DNA of 64,000 bases, taken from contig CM049309.1 of assembly GCA_026874595.1 (NCBI GenBank), forward strand, positions 52,114,079 through 52,178,078, read 5' to 3'. Below are positions 1 through 11,869 of the stretch, piece after piece (the first letter of the stretch is position 1; every line of letters begins with the position of its first letter). Below the pieces are notes generated by a model, which was given only the letters and a program-made list of their open reading frames with translations, was not told the DNA's origin and ran no database searches. The translations under genes and the position numbers were made by a program. Source of the DNA: Sipunculus nudus (Eukaryota > Annelida > Sipuncula > Golfingiida > Sipunculidae).

Positions 1-4
1 AAAC

Positions 5-27
5 TATTTATTATTATTATTATTATA
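5..27. repeat. (TTA)n microsatellite
   Basis: About seven TTA units at the left edge of the window. Confidence 0.85.
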
Positions 28-911
28 ATGGAAACCAATAACATGTTGGAAATGGTTTCAAGAACAGAGGATGGTTTAGTGAGGCTTTGTGCATGGTCTG
101 CTGTATATTCTTCATTACATGCCATGCCATGAATTAGTAACTGAGAGCTCAAGACCTCCCTTAATCTCTCTTATCACTTACTGCTACAAGTATTGGATGA
201 ATCTTTTGAAAACTCAGCCAGCTGATCTTAATGTCAGCATCTAAGGAAGATACTAAAGGAGCTTGCCAGAAACCAAATAAGTTTGCAGTTTTTCATGACA
301 GTGCAAGTATTATTTTTTGTTCAAGATCAGTAATTACAGTTATGTCAAGTTTGCAGTCATATGGAGTCATAAGTGAATCACCATGAATTGTACTAGCTGT
401 AAATCAGAATTAAAAGAAAATGTTCATTTTAGTGTTATTGTCAAGAACAAATCACATTGAATGGTATAATGGGTAAGTGTATAAGTAATATAATTTTGTT
501 CCCAAATGAATGACGTACAGTAAATACTTGATTGATCTTTGGTGACATATCTCAGTAGAGGGTGGGTTTACACAGAATTGTTGTGAATAAGTAAATGTTT
601 GTGTCAACAACACTTGGTTAATTTTCATCCATTTGCCATCCAATGAAATATAGCATTTCTTAAAGGGTGTAAGGCCAAAAAAAAGGTATGGTTCTCAGGC
701 ACTTTTTTTCAGAAACCAGTGAGGGTAGGCGATATTTTATTTTTTAACTTTTTTTTGTTTTGATAAAAATGTCATATGATTAGGGAAAGCATTAAAATAA
801 CAGAATTTTTTGCTAAACAGGTAAAAGCACTACACAACGTAGGAAATCTTATCAAAATTTTATTTTTTTATCTTGTTGAAAGAAGAAAATCAAATTAACA
901 AATTTTTAAGC
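28..911. other. No gene recognised; AT-rich non-coding
   Basis: Only short chance reading frames and homopolymer runs are visible. Confidence 0.6.
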
Positions 912-931
912 GGGGGGGGGGGGGGGGGGGG
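912..931. repeat. Poly-G tract, 20 bases
   Basis: Uninterrupted run of G in AT-rich surroundings. Its length in the assembly may be inexact because such runs sequence poorly. Confidence 0.9.
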
Positions 932-2324
932 TTAAAATTGACACGGGTGGTGCCTGAGACCCATACCTTCTATTATTTTTTTTGGTCTAATGATGGTTAT
1001 TTAATAAGTATTTAAATGATACAAAATATTCTTTGACTTGATGAAGAAATTGATCTGATTATATTCATTTCTGGACAAAAAGGTCATTAAAAGGATGTTG
1101 CACATTTTATTCATGACATTGTGACATCATGTGTGATTCCTTTTTTTTTTTACCAATGAATTCGACACATATTTATGAACACATGACAATATCTATTTTG
1201 AAAGTACAAACCTCTCGGGTTCAGTCAAAACTACTGATTCATAGAAATTCACACATTTATGGGAATTTTCAATACAAAAATCAGATAAAAAAGTAGGGTA
1301 GTACCTATATTGATCACATGGAGGCACTAGTGTATTTGATGCAGATAATTATAATTGGTCATGTGGAGCTGGTATGAGGGGTTAGCCCTGTTATGAAAGT
1401 TCTGTTGACTGTCACCAGGTGGCATTGGTGTATTGAATGAAGGTAATGGTAATAACTATTTATTTGATATTATATTCAGTGGTATAGTTCTGGGGACTGT
1501 CATTAGTGAAGTGGGCGCAACCTGTTGGTGATTATGGTCCTTCAAGTGGCTGCCCAGCACTGTATGCAGGTGGAGTTATTTTTTCTATTACTTTATGTCC
1601 AACTCATTTGAAACCAAATTTACTAAACATTTTACTCTGAAAAAAATGAGAAAAAGTTAAGTTTTTAAAGATTTTTGTGTTGAAGTAACCACCTATATTT
1701 ATGGAAATGCTTTGTTTTAAAATAAGTTTAATGTACATCTGCAGACTTCCATTTTGGTTTAGGAATACTTGACAAGGGCAGAGCACGACCATCCTTTCGT
1801 TTGGGTAATGGTATTAACCAGGCCTGGTGACCGCTGCACCTACCTCCCTTTAAGGTGCCCTAATTTTTGCGTGGAACAAGGCTGTTGGGTAAAACCTATA
1901 TGTTACATAGCCAACCATCAAAATTTCGCTGCTCCTCAGCTAAAATTCAAACTTGCAGTCTTCTGGTTTTGGGTCTTGTGTTTACCAATAGACAACAGAA
2001 ACTGGTGCAAGTCAAAGTAAAGCTATCTTATTTCACATTAGTTTCATTGAGTCTTCCACACAGAATTAAAAGATGTTTAACTGATGGATACGCTTGATGT
2101 TATTTGATTTGATTTTCCCATAACAACATTACAGTGATTATAAGTTATTTTTAGAGTCATAGGTTGGATTTATGTGCCAAATATGCTAACAAGAGAAATA
2201 AGATTTTGTAATAAATTCTTGTTAATGTTACATGTGTTGATGTCTTTTGTTATTTATTATGGACATGATAGGTTGAATGTTCCAAAATACTGATCATGTT
2301 GTATCATGATTTAGCATTTTTTAG
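932..2324. other. No gene recognised
   Basis: AT-rich. Overlapping short plus-strand frames at 1769-2097 have no recognisable domain. Nothing supports an exon. Confidence 0.55.
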
Positions 2325-4884
2325 TTCAGCTGACTATAAGTCATCTGAGCTATAGTTGTGGTCCATTGGCCATTATCCGTCTGTCTGTCCGTAGATGTGC
2401 ACGTTTTGAACCGCAAGACCTAGGAACCCAAAATTTGGCATAATGTTAGATGTCCCCAAGATCTCCTACCAAGCTGAAAACTGGGTCTTTGTGACTTCAT
2501 ATCTTTGAGAAATGAAGGAAAAACCTCAATTTTTTTTATTAAAAACCTATTTTCACACTTCAGGACCGCCTAATATCAAAACCACTTATCTGTTTTTCCT
2601 CATATTTACCATAAATAATCCTCTATATAGTTCCTATGTACATGCCAGAAATTAGGTCTGTATTATATAATTTAAAAAAGTTATGGGCCCAAACATAATG
2701 CATTTTGTAAATAATCAGGAAAGAAATTTGATCACTTAACACAAAACTTGTTTAAGCTAAGCACTTTTATCCCAGTCATATTACTTTTATTAATCAAAAT
2801 TAAATTGTGTACCCAAAATTAGATCGAAATCTTTTAAATTTTTTAAAACATTAGAAAAAAAAATAAAAAATTGGTACCTTAAATTTTGCCCAACTTTGAC
2901 CATGGCACGTTTTTTTCCTGTAACTGCTGTGGATTTAATTTTCAAAGCATGTTTTTGTTAGCATTTCAACTGTTATCACCAAAAATTTGAAACCAGTTGA
3001 TCAAAAACTGTAGATTTTATTCAGGTTTTCAAGCACCATGTCACATATTGTTTACATCAAGCTAGTGTTATGCAGTTTGCTAGAGCTCAGCTCCCGAGCT
3101 TCAGATCTAAGTTCCTTAAACTTTGCATACAGTTAGATGTCTCCAAAATCCCCTATCATACCAAGAATTTGGTCAATAGGACTTAATACCTTCGAGATAT
3201 TAATGATAAACTTCATTTTTCCATTAAAAACCCATTGTTACATTTTAAAACTGCCTAATATCAAAACCACTGATCTGACTTTGATAATATACAATATACA
3301 TATTTTTCTATACATTCGCTATGCACATGCCAGAAATGATGTCAGCATTGCAAATTTTTTTTAAGTTATGGGCCCAAATGTAATGCACTTTTTAAAAAAT
3401 TAAGAAATATATTTACTCATCTAAGATGAGAATTGCTGAAGCTGGAGACTTTTTTCAGGAATATAACTCTATTTAATCAAGATTCAATTGTTTACCCAAA
3501 ATTAGATCTGGATTTTACAAATTTTTCAAGTTATTAGCATAAATAAAAAATCAATACCTTAAATTTTGTCCAACTTTGGCAATGGCTCATTTTTTCCCTG
3601 TAAGCACTGTTGATTTAATTTTCACAGCATATATACATAAGGATTTAATCTTTTAAAATCTGAAATTTCAAAGGAATGGATTGAAAAGAGTAACTTTTAT
3701 TCAAGTTTTCATACACCATGTCAAGTGTTGTTTACATCTAGCTCAACTAGTAGTAGTACAGCCATCACTTGCATTATGTAACCCACACCAGGCAGCTTGC
3801 CTTGGCTCAGCTTGGCCACTACTAGCAGGCTTCCCCTCTGCCCTGCACCCCCCCCCCCAGATGGTGCATTAACTAGATGAATGTTAAAATTTTCTGTATT
3901 TCATTTTATTCTTGGCTATGTAATGCTACATTTTAGATTTTCTATTTACCACCAGGGTTACAATGATTAAAGTGCACATTTAATTGTGTCCACAAAGTTG
4001 TGTATTGCTATGAAAGTGTGGATGTTCATCAGATAAGTAATTCCTTACTTGAGAAGATTAAAAACTTCACCAGGTGTGAAATCGACTATTAAGTCCAGTA
4101 ATAAATTATAGCTTAGATTGTAATTAGCATAATGATATTGTTTGTCCCTCATTCAACCAACAGTGTGTATACTTTATTTGAAAAGATGTTTTTATTTTAC
4201 CAAATTTTCTGAATCTTTTATTTATTTTGGTGAATAAGATTATAAGCATGTAATTAAAACTCCAATGTGCAAAACTTTTTAATAGTGATTCAAGGAATGA
4301 TCTTGTAGATGCCATGTTGTGGCATTATTTTCTTTTGAAATTCAGTTTAAACATTTGTGATTTAAAGATAATAAAAATATATGTTTATGCATAATATGAC
4401 CCAATATGAGCTACACTCTGGATATATAATGATTGCAACTTAGAATTCTAATATTTTAACTTATATTTTCAGTGTTTTTTAATACAATAAAACTTGTAAA
4501 TAAAAAAATTAATCAGATTAAAACTATTTGAATGGAAAAAGTAGATATGCTTAAATAATAGGCTTATATATAAACTTAAATGCATTATTCCCTTGAAAGT
4601 GAAATAAAGGTATTAGTCCATTCTGTCCACTGGCCTGTCCATCTTTAAATTTTTCATATGCATCACAGTATCTCAAAACTTTTACTGTTTTTCTTCATGA
4701 CAGTCTTGTCAGAGTATTAGTTTGCAATCATATTTTTAGAACTTTACTATAACCAAGTAGGAGTTTCTCTTTCCTCTTAGCTTCTCATATGCTTATATAA
4801 ATGAAAAACATTAAAATAGAATATTTTGCATTTGTAAAAATTTCAAACTGAAGCTGAGCGCCGTGACCCATGGGTCCCTTGTTT
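2325..4884 (+). mobile_element. Family D element, candidate full-length copy
   Basis: The left end is TCAGCTGACTATAAGTCA (2326), as at 28991. The right end is AGCTGAGCGCCGTGACCCAT then GGGTCCCTTGTTT. The palindrome GACCCATGGGTC near the right end could form a hairpin. The interior holds two diverged copies of one unit (about 2430-2950 and 3080-3650; both contain 'cctaatatcaaaaccact') and a poly-C run near 3849. There is no long reading frame, so it is non-autonomous. Family D is mobile: another copy sits cleanly inside a family A element (28986-30873). Confidence 0.7.
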
Positions 4885-5205
4885 AATAAAAATTATATTG
4901 GCACAATATTTGTTGTTAAATTTGAATAAATAGTTAAACTCTTTTATTATATGTGCTGCTTATAAGTTATATGGCCAAGTCAAAATCTGTGTGACAATAG
5001 CACTCCATTTGTTAAAAAAATAAATGAAATCAATCCTCTTCCCTATCTCCAAAGATACTATCAAAATCATACATAAGCTAAACACCAACAACTCATAATA
5101 AAGCTTATTTTTATTACCACACAAAACCAGCATGTGCCTCATTCCGAAATCATATTTTTTATCATATATAACAGCTGAGCGCCGTGACCCATGGGTCCCT
5201 TGTTT
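4885..5205 (+). mobile_element. Second family D right end, abutting the first
   Basis: This segment has its own right end (agctgagcgccgtgacccat...cttgttt, 5173-5205) and matches 56160-56614 through 'ttgaataaatagttaaactc' and 'caaaatctgtgtgacaatag'. Two right ends therefore lie in tandem 321 bp apart. Confidence 0.7.
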
Positions 5206-5541
5206 ATTGTACTGAATAAGGTATGTTAACATGATTCTTGGTTAAACGTTACATTAAATGTTTCATTCTTGGAATAAGCATTTTTCTTATTGAATGACAA
5301 ATAGAATAATAGTATATTTCTTGATCTTCATTACAGATTTTGTAATGTAGAGACACTACACACCTACTTTTATTTGTAATGTTGTCCAGAGAGCTTCAAA
5401 TGCAATAAGAGTTAATCATAGAAAAATATAAAATATGTAGTCTATATAAAGGTATACCGAATTAGGAATATTTAGTTGCATAGAACATTTTTCATTTACA
5501 ATTAAAAAGAGATATGAATGTGAAATACTTATAATCTTTAA

Positions 5542-5544
<3 letters not shown>
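5206..5544. other. No gene recognised
   Basis: AT-rich sequence between the family D end and the (AT)n tract. Confidence 0.55.

Positions 5545-5573
<29 letters not shown>
5545..5573. repeat. (AT)n microsatellite
   Basis: Alternating AT directly before the terminal repeat of the first pogo-like element. Confidence 0.9.
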
Positions 5574-5576
<3 letters not shown>

Positions 5577-6864
5577 TGAAACCTGTCTAAAGCGGACAGT
5601 CAAGTGACTAAATGATTTTGTCCTTAATAGTGAGGTGTCCTTATTAGGCAGGTTGACCTTGGTTGATAACTGAGGGATTATAAATAAAGACAACGAACGG
5701 CTGCAAGAACGTGTTTATTGTATTATATCAGATTTCATGTATATGTACAACATATTCATGCACATGCACATCATGCATTCAATATCCATATACAAACTAT
5801 GATTATTTTTACTTATCTCAATTAGTGAACAATATAAGGAGGAAAGTGAATGAAGACATCTATATGTTCATATACTCGCATACGCTCTTTTTCGCTGATT
5901 CACTCAGTCGAATAAGCTCGACTTTCTCAGACAGCATAAGCTCCCACCCAGGAGTATGTGTGGTGCCATCTGGCAGCATTGCCTAAAACTCTCCTTGTTC
6001 AGCTGTCCAAATGCGATAATCTCAAAGATAATGACGACGTTAATAATGCGGAGATTGTAATGGTTACGAACCTGGGAACATTTGTTCTTTTAGGTGAATG
6101 TAGCTTTAGCTTAAAATAAACTAATAAATGATGGTTGTTTGATTTGATTTGCTTTAATGTTGAAGGCACCCAAGATTAAACGAACCCCGAGGAGCTTGTG
6201 CAGGGCAGCACGGTACAAACAGCTACTGAGTGAGCAGATGTTTGACACTGAGCAGATCAGTTTGAGATAAACTGAGCAAAACCAATAAATTAATATCAAA
6301 CAGCCTGCTATAATAAAGTGGCTAAATTTACAGATAGATATTGCGTGATGAGATCAGGGACGCATGGGAAATCGGTAGCCATTTAATCAATTTAATGACC
6401 CCGCGGTCGAGCGAAAAATATGCAGCTTCGCAAAGTGTGAATGATCAACCGTGAAATAAAGTGACATGATGTTTACCACTTCATATCTGCTGTGTTTAAC
6501 TTAGGAGCAAATCACTCCGTGACATGAGCACAGACATGTATTAAGGTAACAACTGGGGATTGCATAATCCTTTGTGTTCCAGTCCCGGTAACAGCAACAG
6601 TACAGGTAGTCTTTGATGTTGCCCGGGGTGAGTGATCAGTGTCAGCCGGAGGTGGCGTATCATGTCTGCATTTGTCAGGTTCATTTACTCGTAGAATGTT
6701 GGTTTGAGTTGAAATCTGCTGTCCGTTGTCTGCAGTAGTGAGGTGTCCGCCTACAGAGGTTCCGCTTGTACATAACATATAAGCAATTTTGAAGGGACTT
6801 AACTGTGTTGTCCGTCATAGCCAGTTGTCCGCCAAAGTGAGGTGTCCGTTAGACCAGTTTTCAC

Positions 6865-6866
<2 letters not shown>
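5574..6866. mobile_element. pogo/Tigger-like non-autonomous DNA transposon, copy 1 (1293 bp)
   Basis: The ends are imperfect inverted repeats: left CAGTGAAACCTGTCTAAAGC, right (reverse complement) CAGTGAAAACTGGTCTAACG, both running on into GGACA and further diverged GGACA/GTCCGC repeats. This end type, and insertion at TA, are typical of Tc1/mariner pogo-Tigger elements. TA precedes the left end; the right flank is now (TG)n, so the TA duplication is not intact. No transposase frame is left. Confidence 0.78.

Positions 6867-6916
<50 letters not shown>
6867..6916. repeat. (TG)n(TA)n microsatellite between two transposons
   Basis: Short TG run passing into about 20 TA units; it ends in the TA that precedes the second element. 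Confidence 0.9.
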
Positions 6917-6919
<3 letters not shown>

Positions 6920-7897
6920 TAGAACGCCTGCTAACGGCCACGCCTCAATAACGGTCAATATGTCTATAACGGTCAGATTTTCCGGTCCCGAATTTTCGAC
7001 CGTTATATTTCATAATCATTTTGTTGTCTATTACGGTCACTTCTCTATTCCGTATTACGGCCAGGTCTCTCGGTCCCACAGGCCGGGAAACGCCTCAGTT
7101 ACGGTCAGGGGCAGTGACTCCGTGACATGGGCTCAACAAATCGAGCGGCCACTTCTGACCTCAATATCATTACACGTGTCCCCTCTCACATATTCCTGTC
7201 TGTCAATGAGTGCCTGGATAAAGGTAACCACTCGACCGTGACTGAGTTGTTTAAAACGTAGCCAGCATCGTACTACCCCATTCAGCCTCATTAGTATGCA
7301 CAATTGTAAGGCATATGTTCCAACCTGCGTGTATGTCTGGATATCAGTCGTGCGAGCCTGATCTCAATCATAGTGTTTGTCATTTAATTAACGAATGACA
7401 ACCAGCGGGTCCCGAAGATTATGTCATAAGAAAAAAAACGTTAGGCTAACTGTGCATCTTTAAACTTTCTTTAATATCCTTGTGAACACGTACATTAAAC
7501 GAAAACAGTGCGGCAAACATCGCAAATTTACTCATACATGAATAATTATGAATGCAAAATAAATATTGTTACATGTATAAAATGTTACGCATACTCTGTC
7601 CCAATCACCAAAAATAGACATGAACGTGCTCTCAAAGAAAAGGTAGATCTGATCAGGAAGAGTGACGGGAAAAGCAGCCGACAGCTAGCAGAAATATTTC
7701 ATTTTTTATTGATAACAGTAGTTATACTAATACTGCGTATAAACGTTTATTTTGTTGAACGTAAAAAAGATTTGAACTTGGTTTCGTGTTACATTTTAAC
7801 CCCCCTATCCTGGTCAAGTCCAGTATAGTGGCCACTCCTGTATTAAGGCCACTTTCTTCCAGTCCCGATGGGTGACCGTAATACAGGCGTTCTACTG
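6917..7897. mobile_element. pogo/Tigger-like DNA transposon, copy 2 (981 bp)
   Basis: Terminal inverted repeats begin with 14 identical bases, CAGTAGAACGCCTG, and continue as diverged ACGGTCA/ACGGCCA repeats. TA flanks both ends (6915-6916 and 7898-7899), matching the TA duplication of this superfamily. It contains a transposase scrap at about 7610-7699. The interior also shares 'gactccgtgacatg' with copy 1 (near 6512 and 7115), so the two are probably related. Confidence 0.85.
7610..7699 (+). pseudogene. Remnant of a CENP-B/pogo-type transposase N-terminal helix-turn-helix
   Basis: The frame reads KNRHERALKEKVDLIRKSDG then KSSRQLAEIFHF. This fits the first helix-turn-helix of pogo-like transposases and CENP-B (basic-aromatic start, 'L..KEKV.LI', then 'S.RQLAE.F'). 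After F64 the frame loses all resemblance, so the rest of the transposase has been deleted. It is a relic, not an active gene. Confidence 0.7.
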
Positions 7898-7933
<36 letters not shown>

Positions 7934-7935
7934 TC
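7898..7935. repeat. (AT)n microsatellite
   Basis: Third AT tract, on the right of the second pogo-like element. Confidence 0.9.
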
Positions 7936-8355
7936 AACAACAGGTAGGATGTCCTTAGACCACTTAAAGTAACAAACATCATTTGATATGGTAATTAATA
8001 GAAAATATAGAATATTTGAATATTCTGTTTATGGTCCATATTGCCTGCTTATTTTCTTGTTTTGTATATACTTGTGTTTGTAAATTAAAAAATTAAAAGA
8101 AGGTTAGGGTTAGTATATAGCCTGGTAGTGAAAGTGTTGGCCTTTTAGGATCCCAAATTAATCTGCACCTGAGCCTCAAAGGCAAATAGCTTTAATCTTG
8201 ATATTTCCTGCTCTGAAGTCTTCACAACTCGTGTAGGACTTCTTTAATATCTCCAGTGCTTTTAATATATTGTGAAATCCTTAAGCGTTACTAATAATAT
8301 ATCATTCCTGTGATGTTTCCCTATCTCCTTCATTCTCAATCAGTCCTGTCCTTTA
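7936..8355. other. No gene recognised
   Basis: AT-rich sequence; a two-unit GGTTAG match near 8103 is too short to mean anything. Confidence 0.55.
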
Positions 8356-9773
8356 TTGTATCCGCAAAACTAAGTTTTGCAAATACTATGTTTTTGACCG
8401 GGTTCTGCCATCTCAGCCACTGCGTTCATTTCCGGATGACTTCTCTGAGACCCTTTGACTGATCTTTCTGAAACCCATCATATTTTTTTGCTCACCTATG
8501 TAGTTGTGCCTTACAAAGACTGGTGGCGCAGCCTGCAGTCCATTTTGTGCAGTATGAATCTGGGTGTCTTTTTGATAGCAGCCCTTATCTCAGGAGTGGT
8601 TAAATGTATTTAGCTTAAATTTTGCATGTCCATAGATCATGGATCTCGTAATCAAGACTGGTGGTGCCACCTACAATGATTTTCTGTGGTGTTCATCCAT
8701 GTGTTTGCCATCTGTTTGTCTTGGTGATTGGTTCAATGTATTGGGCTGAGATTGTGCATGTCCATAGACCTTTGATACATCCATCCCATATTTAAGACTG
8801 GTGGGGCCATCTGCAATAGTTTTTGTATGGCTCCATCTGTACATTTGCTTTAGGTGAAAATTGCTCCTATCTCAGGAGTGGTTCAATGTACGGGTCTGAA
8901 ATTTGGCATGTACATCCATCTTGTATAGTTATCTTGGAGACCAGACAGGTCAGGCACCATCTACCCTATTGTTTTCTTAGTATAAATTAATGCCCTTTTC
9001 TCAGGAGTGATTTGCCATACCTATTGGCCTGAAATTGTGCATGTCCATAGATCTTAGATACCTACATCTCATAATCAATGCTGGTGGTGCCATCTGCAAT
9101 CATTTTCATGTGGCATCCATCTGTGTGTTTGCTTTAGGTGAAAATTGCTCATATCTCAGGAGTGGTCCAATGTATTTGTGTGAAATTTGGCATGTTCATT
9201 TATCTTGGAGTTTTCTTATAGACCAGACAGGTGGTGCCACCTACCTTCAGGTGTTTGTAGAAAACATTAATGCCCTTTTCTCTGGCGTGATTTGCTGTAT
9301 TGGCCTGAAGTTGTGCATGTGAATAGATGTTGGGTACCTCCATCTTGTATCAAAGACTGGTGGCACCATCTGCAATCATTTTTGAATGCTGTCCGTCTGT
9401 CTGCTTGCTTTGGGTAAAAATCACTCATATCTGAGGAGTTGATGGATCAGCCTGAAATTTGGCATGTTTTTCCTCTTGGATATCTTTGTTGAAGACCTGT
9501 CAGGTGGCGCCAACTGATGTTCTGTTTTTATAGATGTATTGATGCAATTTTTCTCATTAGTGGATTGGTGTCTTTGCCTGAAATCTTGCATGGTGTTTTC
9601 ATCTGTAGATCTGTTTTTTTTTTGTGAAAATTGCACATATATTAGGAGTTTAATTGGCATCACTGATGCCACAAATTTGGAATCATGTCATGTCAGGAAC
9701 ATTCCATGCCTACATTCATGCCTCTGTGATATGGCGGATACACATAGTAGCTTGTCAACTACCTGTATTCTAG
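8356..9773 (+). mobile_element. Family A element, old full-length copy
   Basis: The left end TTGTATCCGCAAAACTAAG runs into a decayed partner of the stem (TTTTGCAAATAC). The right end has a decayed hairpin (GTAGCTTGTCAACTAC), then CTGTATT, CTAG (9770-9773) and TTT. The core repeats 'actggtggtgccacctgcaat' and 'atctcaggagtggttcaatg' about every 140-280 bp. It is clearly more diverged than the copies at 16453 and 36888. It has no transposase or Rep/helicase frame. Confidence 0.75.
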
Positions 9774-11173
9774 TTTAACATAAAAACAGATTCTGAATGT
9801 ATCCATGGTATGATGTCTCCAGTAAGCTTGAAGCCTGTGTAATAATGTCCATACCTGATGACCATCAACATATTTTGCTGAATACTAAACACTAAATTTG
9901 TATGTTCTTTAACCATAAAAAGTTAAGCAGACCTCACATGGTGTGATTTTGTTGTGTGCCTGCCTGAGCGCAACTGTCCTGTCATTTCCAAGGATAGTTG
10001 TCGACAGTTGCTTGAAACTATAGCATGGTGCAGCAATCTTTCACTCACCAGATTCCTTGGATTGTCTTTGAAAAGTAGGGGTATTGCGTCAGACACCTGA
10101 ACATGACAATATGTATACAGTGATTCACTATTTTTTCTGTGCTTCCATGTATGATTTTAAGACTGTCTCCAACTACTCCTTACAGTTAGCTAGAAAGTGT
10201 CATTGTCTTTGATTTATTAAAATAGGCTGAAACACATCCACAAATTTCACAGATTTTCAAAATCCTATGATTCATGTGATTTCTTTCACTGTCATTTCCT
10301 TTATAATGTGTTATATGCTGTTATGAAAATTAACTCATAAAGTATGGTTCCTGCTTTGTGTTTGAAATTATCTATTACAAATGTTACAATTTGAACTTTT
10401 TGACAAACAAATGTTAAAGATGCCAATTTGAAAACCTTTTGAAAAAGAATTTATGTGATTCCTGGCTTCCTCTGTGTATATATTTATAATCTAAGGGTAA
10501 TTTGGGTTGTGAAAAGTTCTTATAACACCTTTGTGAAGGATGTAAGAACTTGTTTATCAACAATTTGTTTGTTAACACAGCAATGTTGACAAACGGGAAA
10601 AACATGTAGCCTAAGGTGGTAAGTTGCATATATGCTGAGGTAGAAAGGTCACTTGTTGCAAAAAAAAACGCCATTTGCAAAGCTCTGGCTTATCTAGCTT
10701 GCTGCCAGATGCCCTTGTTGAATTTGGTTTTATTATTTTGGCAGGCCCCCACATATTATAAACATGTTGATATAAACAAAACAAGCAGCCTGTGTGCAGT
10801 GATATCCACGTTTTCTGGCCTATTTTCATATAAGCTCCAAGGGATTACCTTTAGTTAATAAAGCTCAGATAGGTGATAGGGCCCCTTTCAGCATGTACAA
10901 TAATGCAGACTGGTTGAAACTACACTCTACTCTGGGTATATCTTTTATACATATATACACAAATATATTCTTAGGCAGTGGCAAGCAAAATTTTAATTGT
11001 ATAACCATACATGAAAGAATGTAAATGGAAATTTTATTTTTGAGTATACATATCTAACACCACTTATGCATCGAAATATTAAACCATATACTGTTAGTCA
11101 TATAGTCTATATTTTCTAGTTCAGTTTCCAAACTACAGTGCTTTATAAGTTTCTGAAAGGTGCATGCCTTGAG
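9774..11173. other. No gene recognised; region beyond the GCNT 3' end
   Basis: AT-rich and non-repetitive as far as I can see. It may hold the distal GCNT 3' UTR. A minus-strand AATAAA reads at about 11033, but I cannot assign a poly(A) site with confidence. Confidence 0.5.
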
Positions 11174-11535
11174 ACAGGTTATAAAACTCAATGCTTTGTG
11201 ACAGGTTTTCAAAGTCCAGTGGGTTTAGACAGGTTTTCAAAGTCCAGTGCCTTGAGACAGGTTCTAAAAGTCTATTGCTTTATGATAGGTTTTCAAAGTA
11301 CAGTGCCTTAAGACAGGTTTTCAAAGTTCAGTGCCTTTAGACAGGTTCTAAAAGTCCAGTACTTCATGTGAGGTTCTCAAAGTCCAGTGCCATGAGAAAA
11401 ATTCTAAATGTCAAGTGCATTGTGACAGGTTTTCAAAGTCTAGTGCATTTAGACAGGTTTTCAAAGTCCAGTGCCTTGAGAAATTTCTAAAAGTCTTTTG
11501 CTTTAAGACATGTTTTCAAAGTTCAGTGCCTTTTA
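11174..11535. repeat. 28-bp minisatellite with a three-unit higher-order pattern, downstream of GCNT
   Basis: About 13 units of the type acaggttttcaaagtccagt plus gccttgag. Units carrying 'ctaaaag' instead of 'ttcaaag' recur every third position through much of the array (units starting near 11257, 11341 and 11481), giving an 84-bp higher-order period. It lies about 330 bp beyond the GCNT stop codon and may be in its 3' UTR or just outside it. Confidence 0.9.
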
Positions 11536-11869
11536 TAAGAGCCTGTTCATCATCTATATATAAATCTTCTGTGCTATCCATAAGAAGTTGTGATGTCACT
11601 TGATACACAGTCTCAGAGTCGCCATCTGATTAAAACAAGCATACATCAAATATTCACCAGAATTGATTTTGTATTAAGTCAGTATGAGTCTGAATCCATT
11701 TACAGAATAATTGTACCCCATTTCAACAGTGAACACATTAGAAAATGAGTTGTTGACCAGTAAGGCACAATAAATCTTTGGTACATTATGAATCTTCACC
11801 AGAATAAATTCCTGTATACACACATTCCTTACTAACTGTCTTGATGATGACAAATAACAATAAGTATTA
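11536..11869 (-). other. Probable GCNT 3' UTR
   Basis: Unique sequence directly after the stop codon (minus strand TAG at 11872-11870), up to the 28-bp array. No coding signal. Confidence 0.5.

Noticed and set aside
8103-8115. GGTTAG telomere-like repeat
   Set aside because: Only two units; expected by chance.
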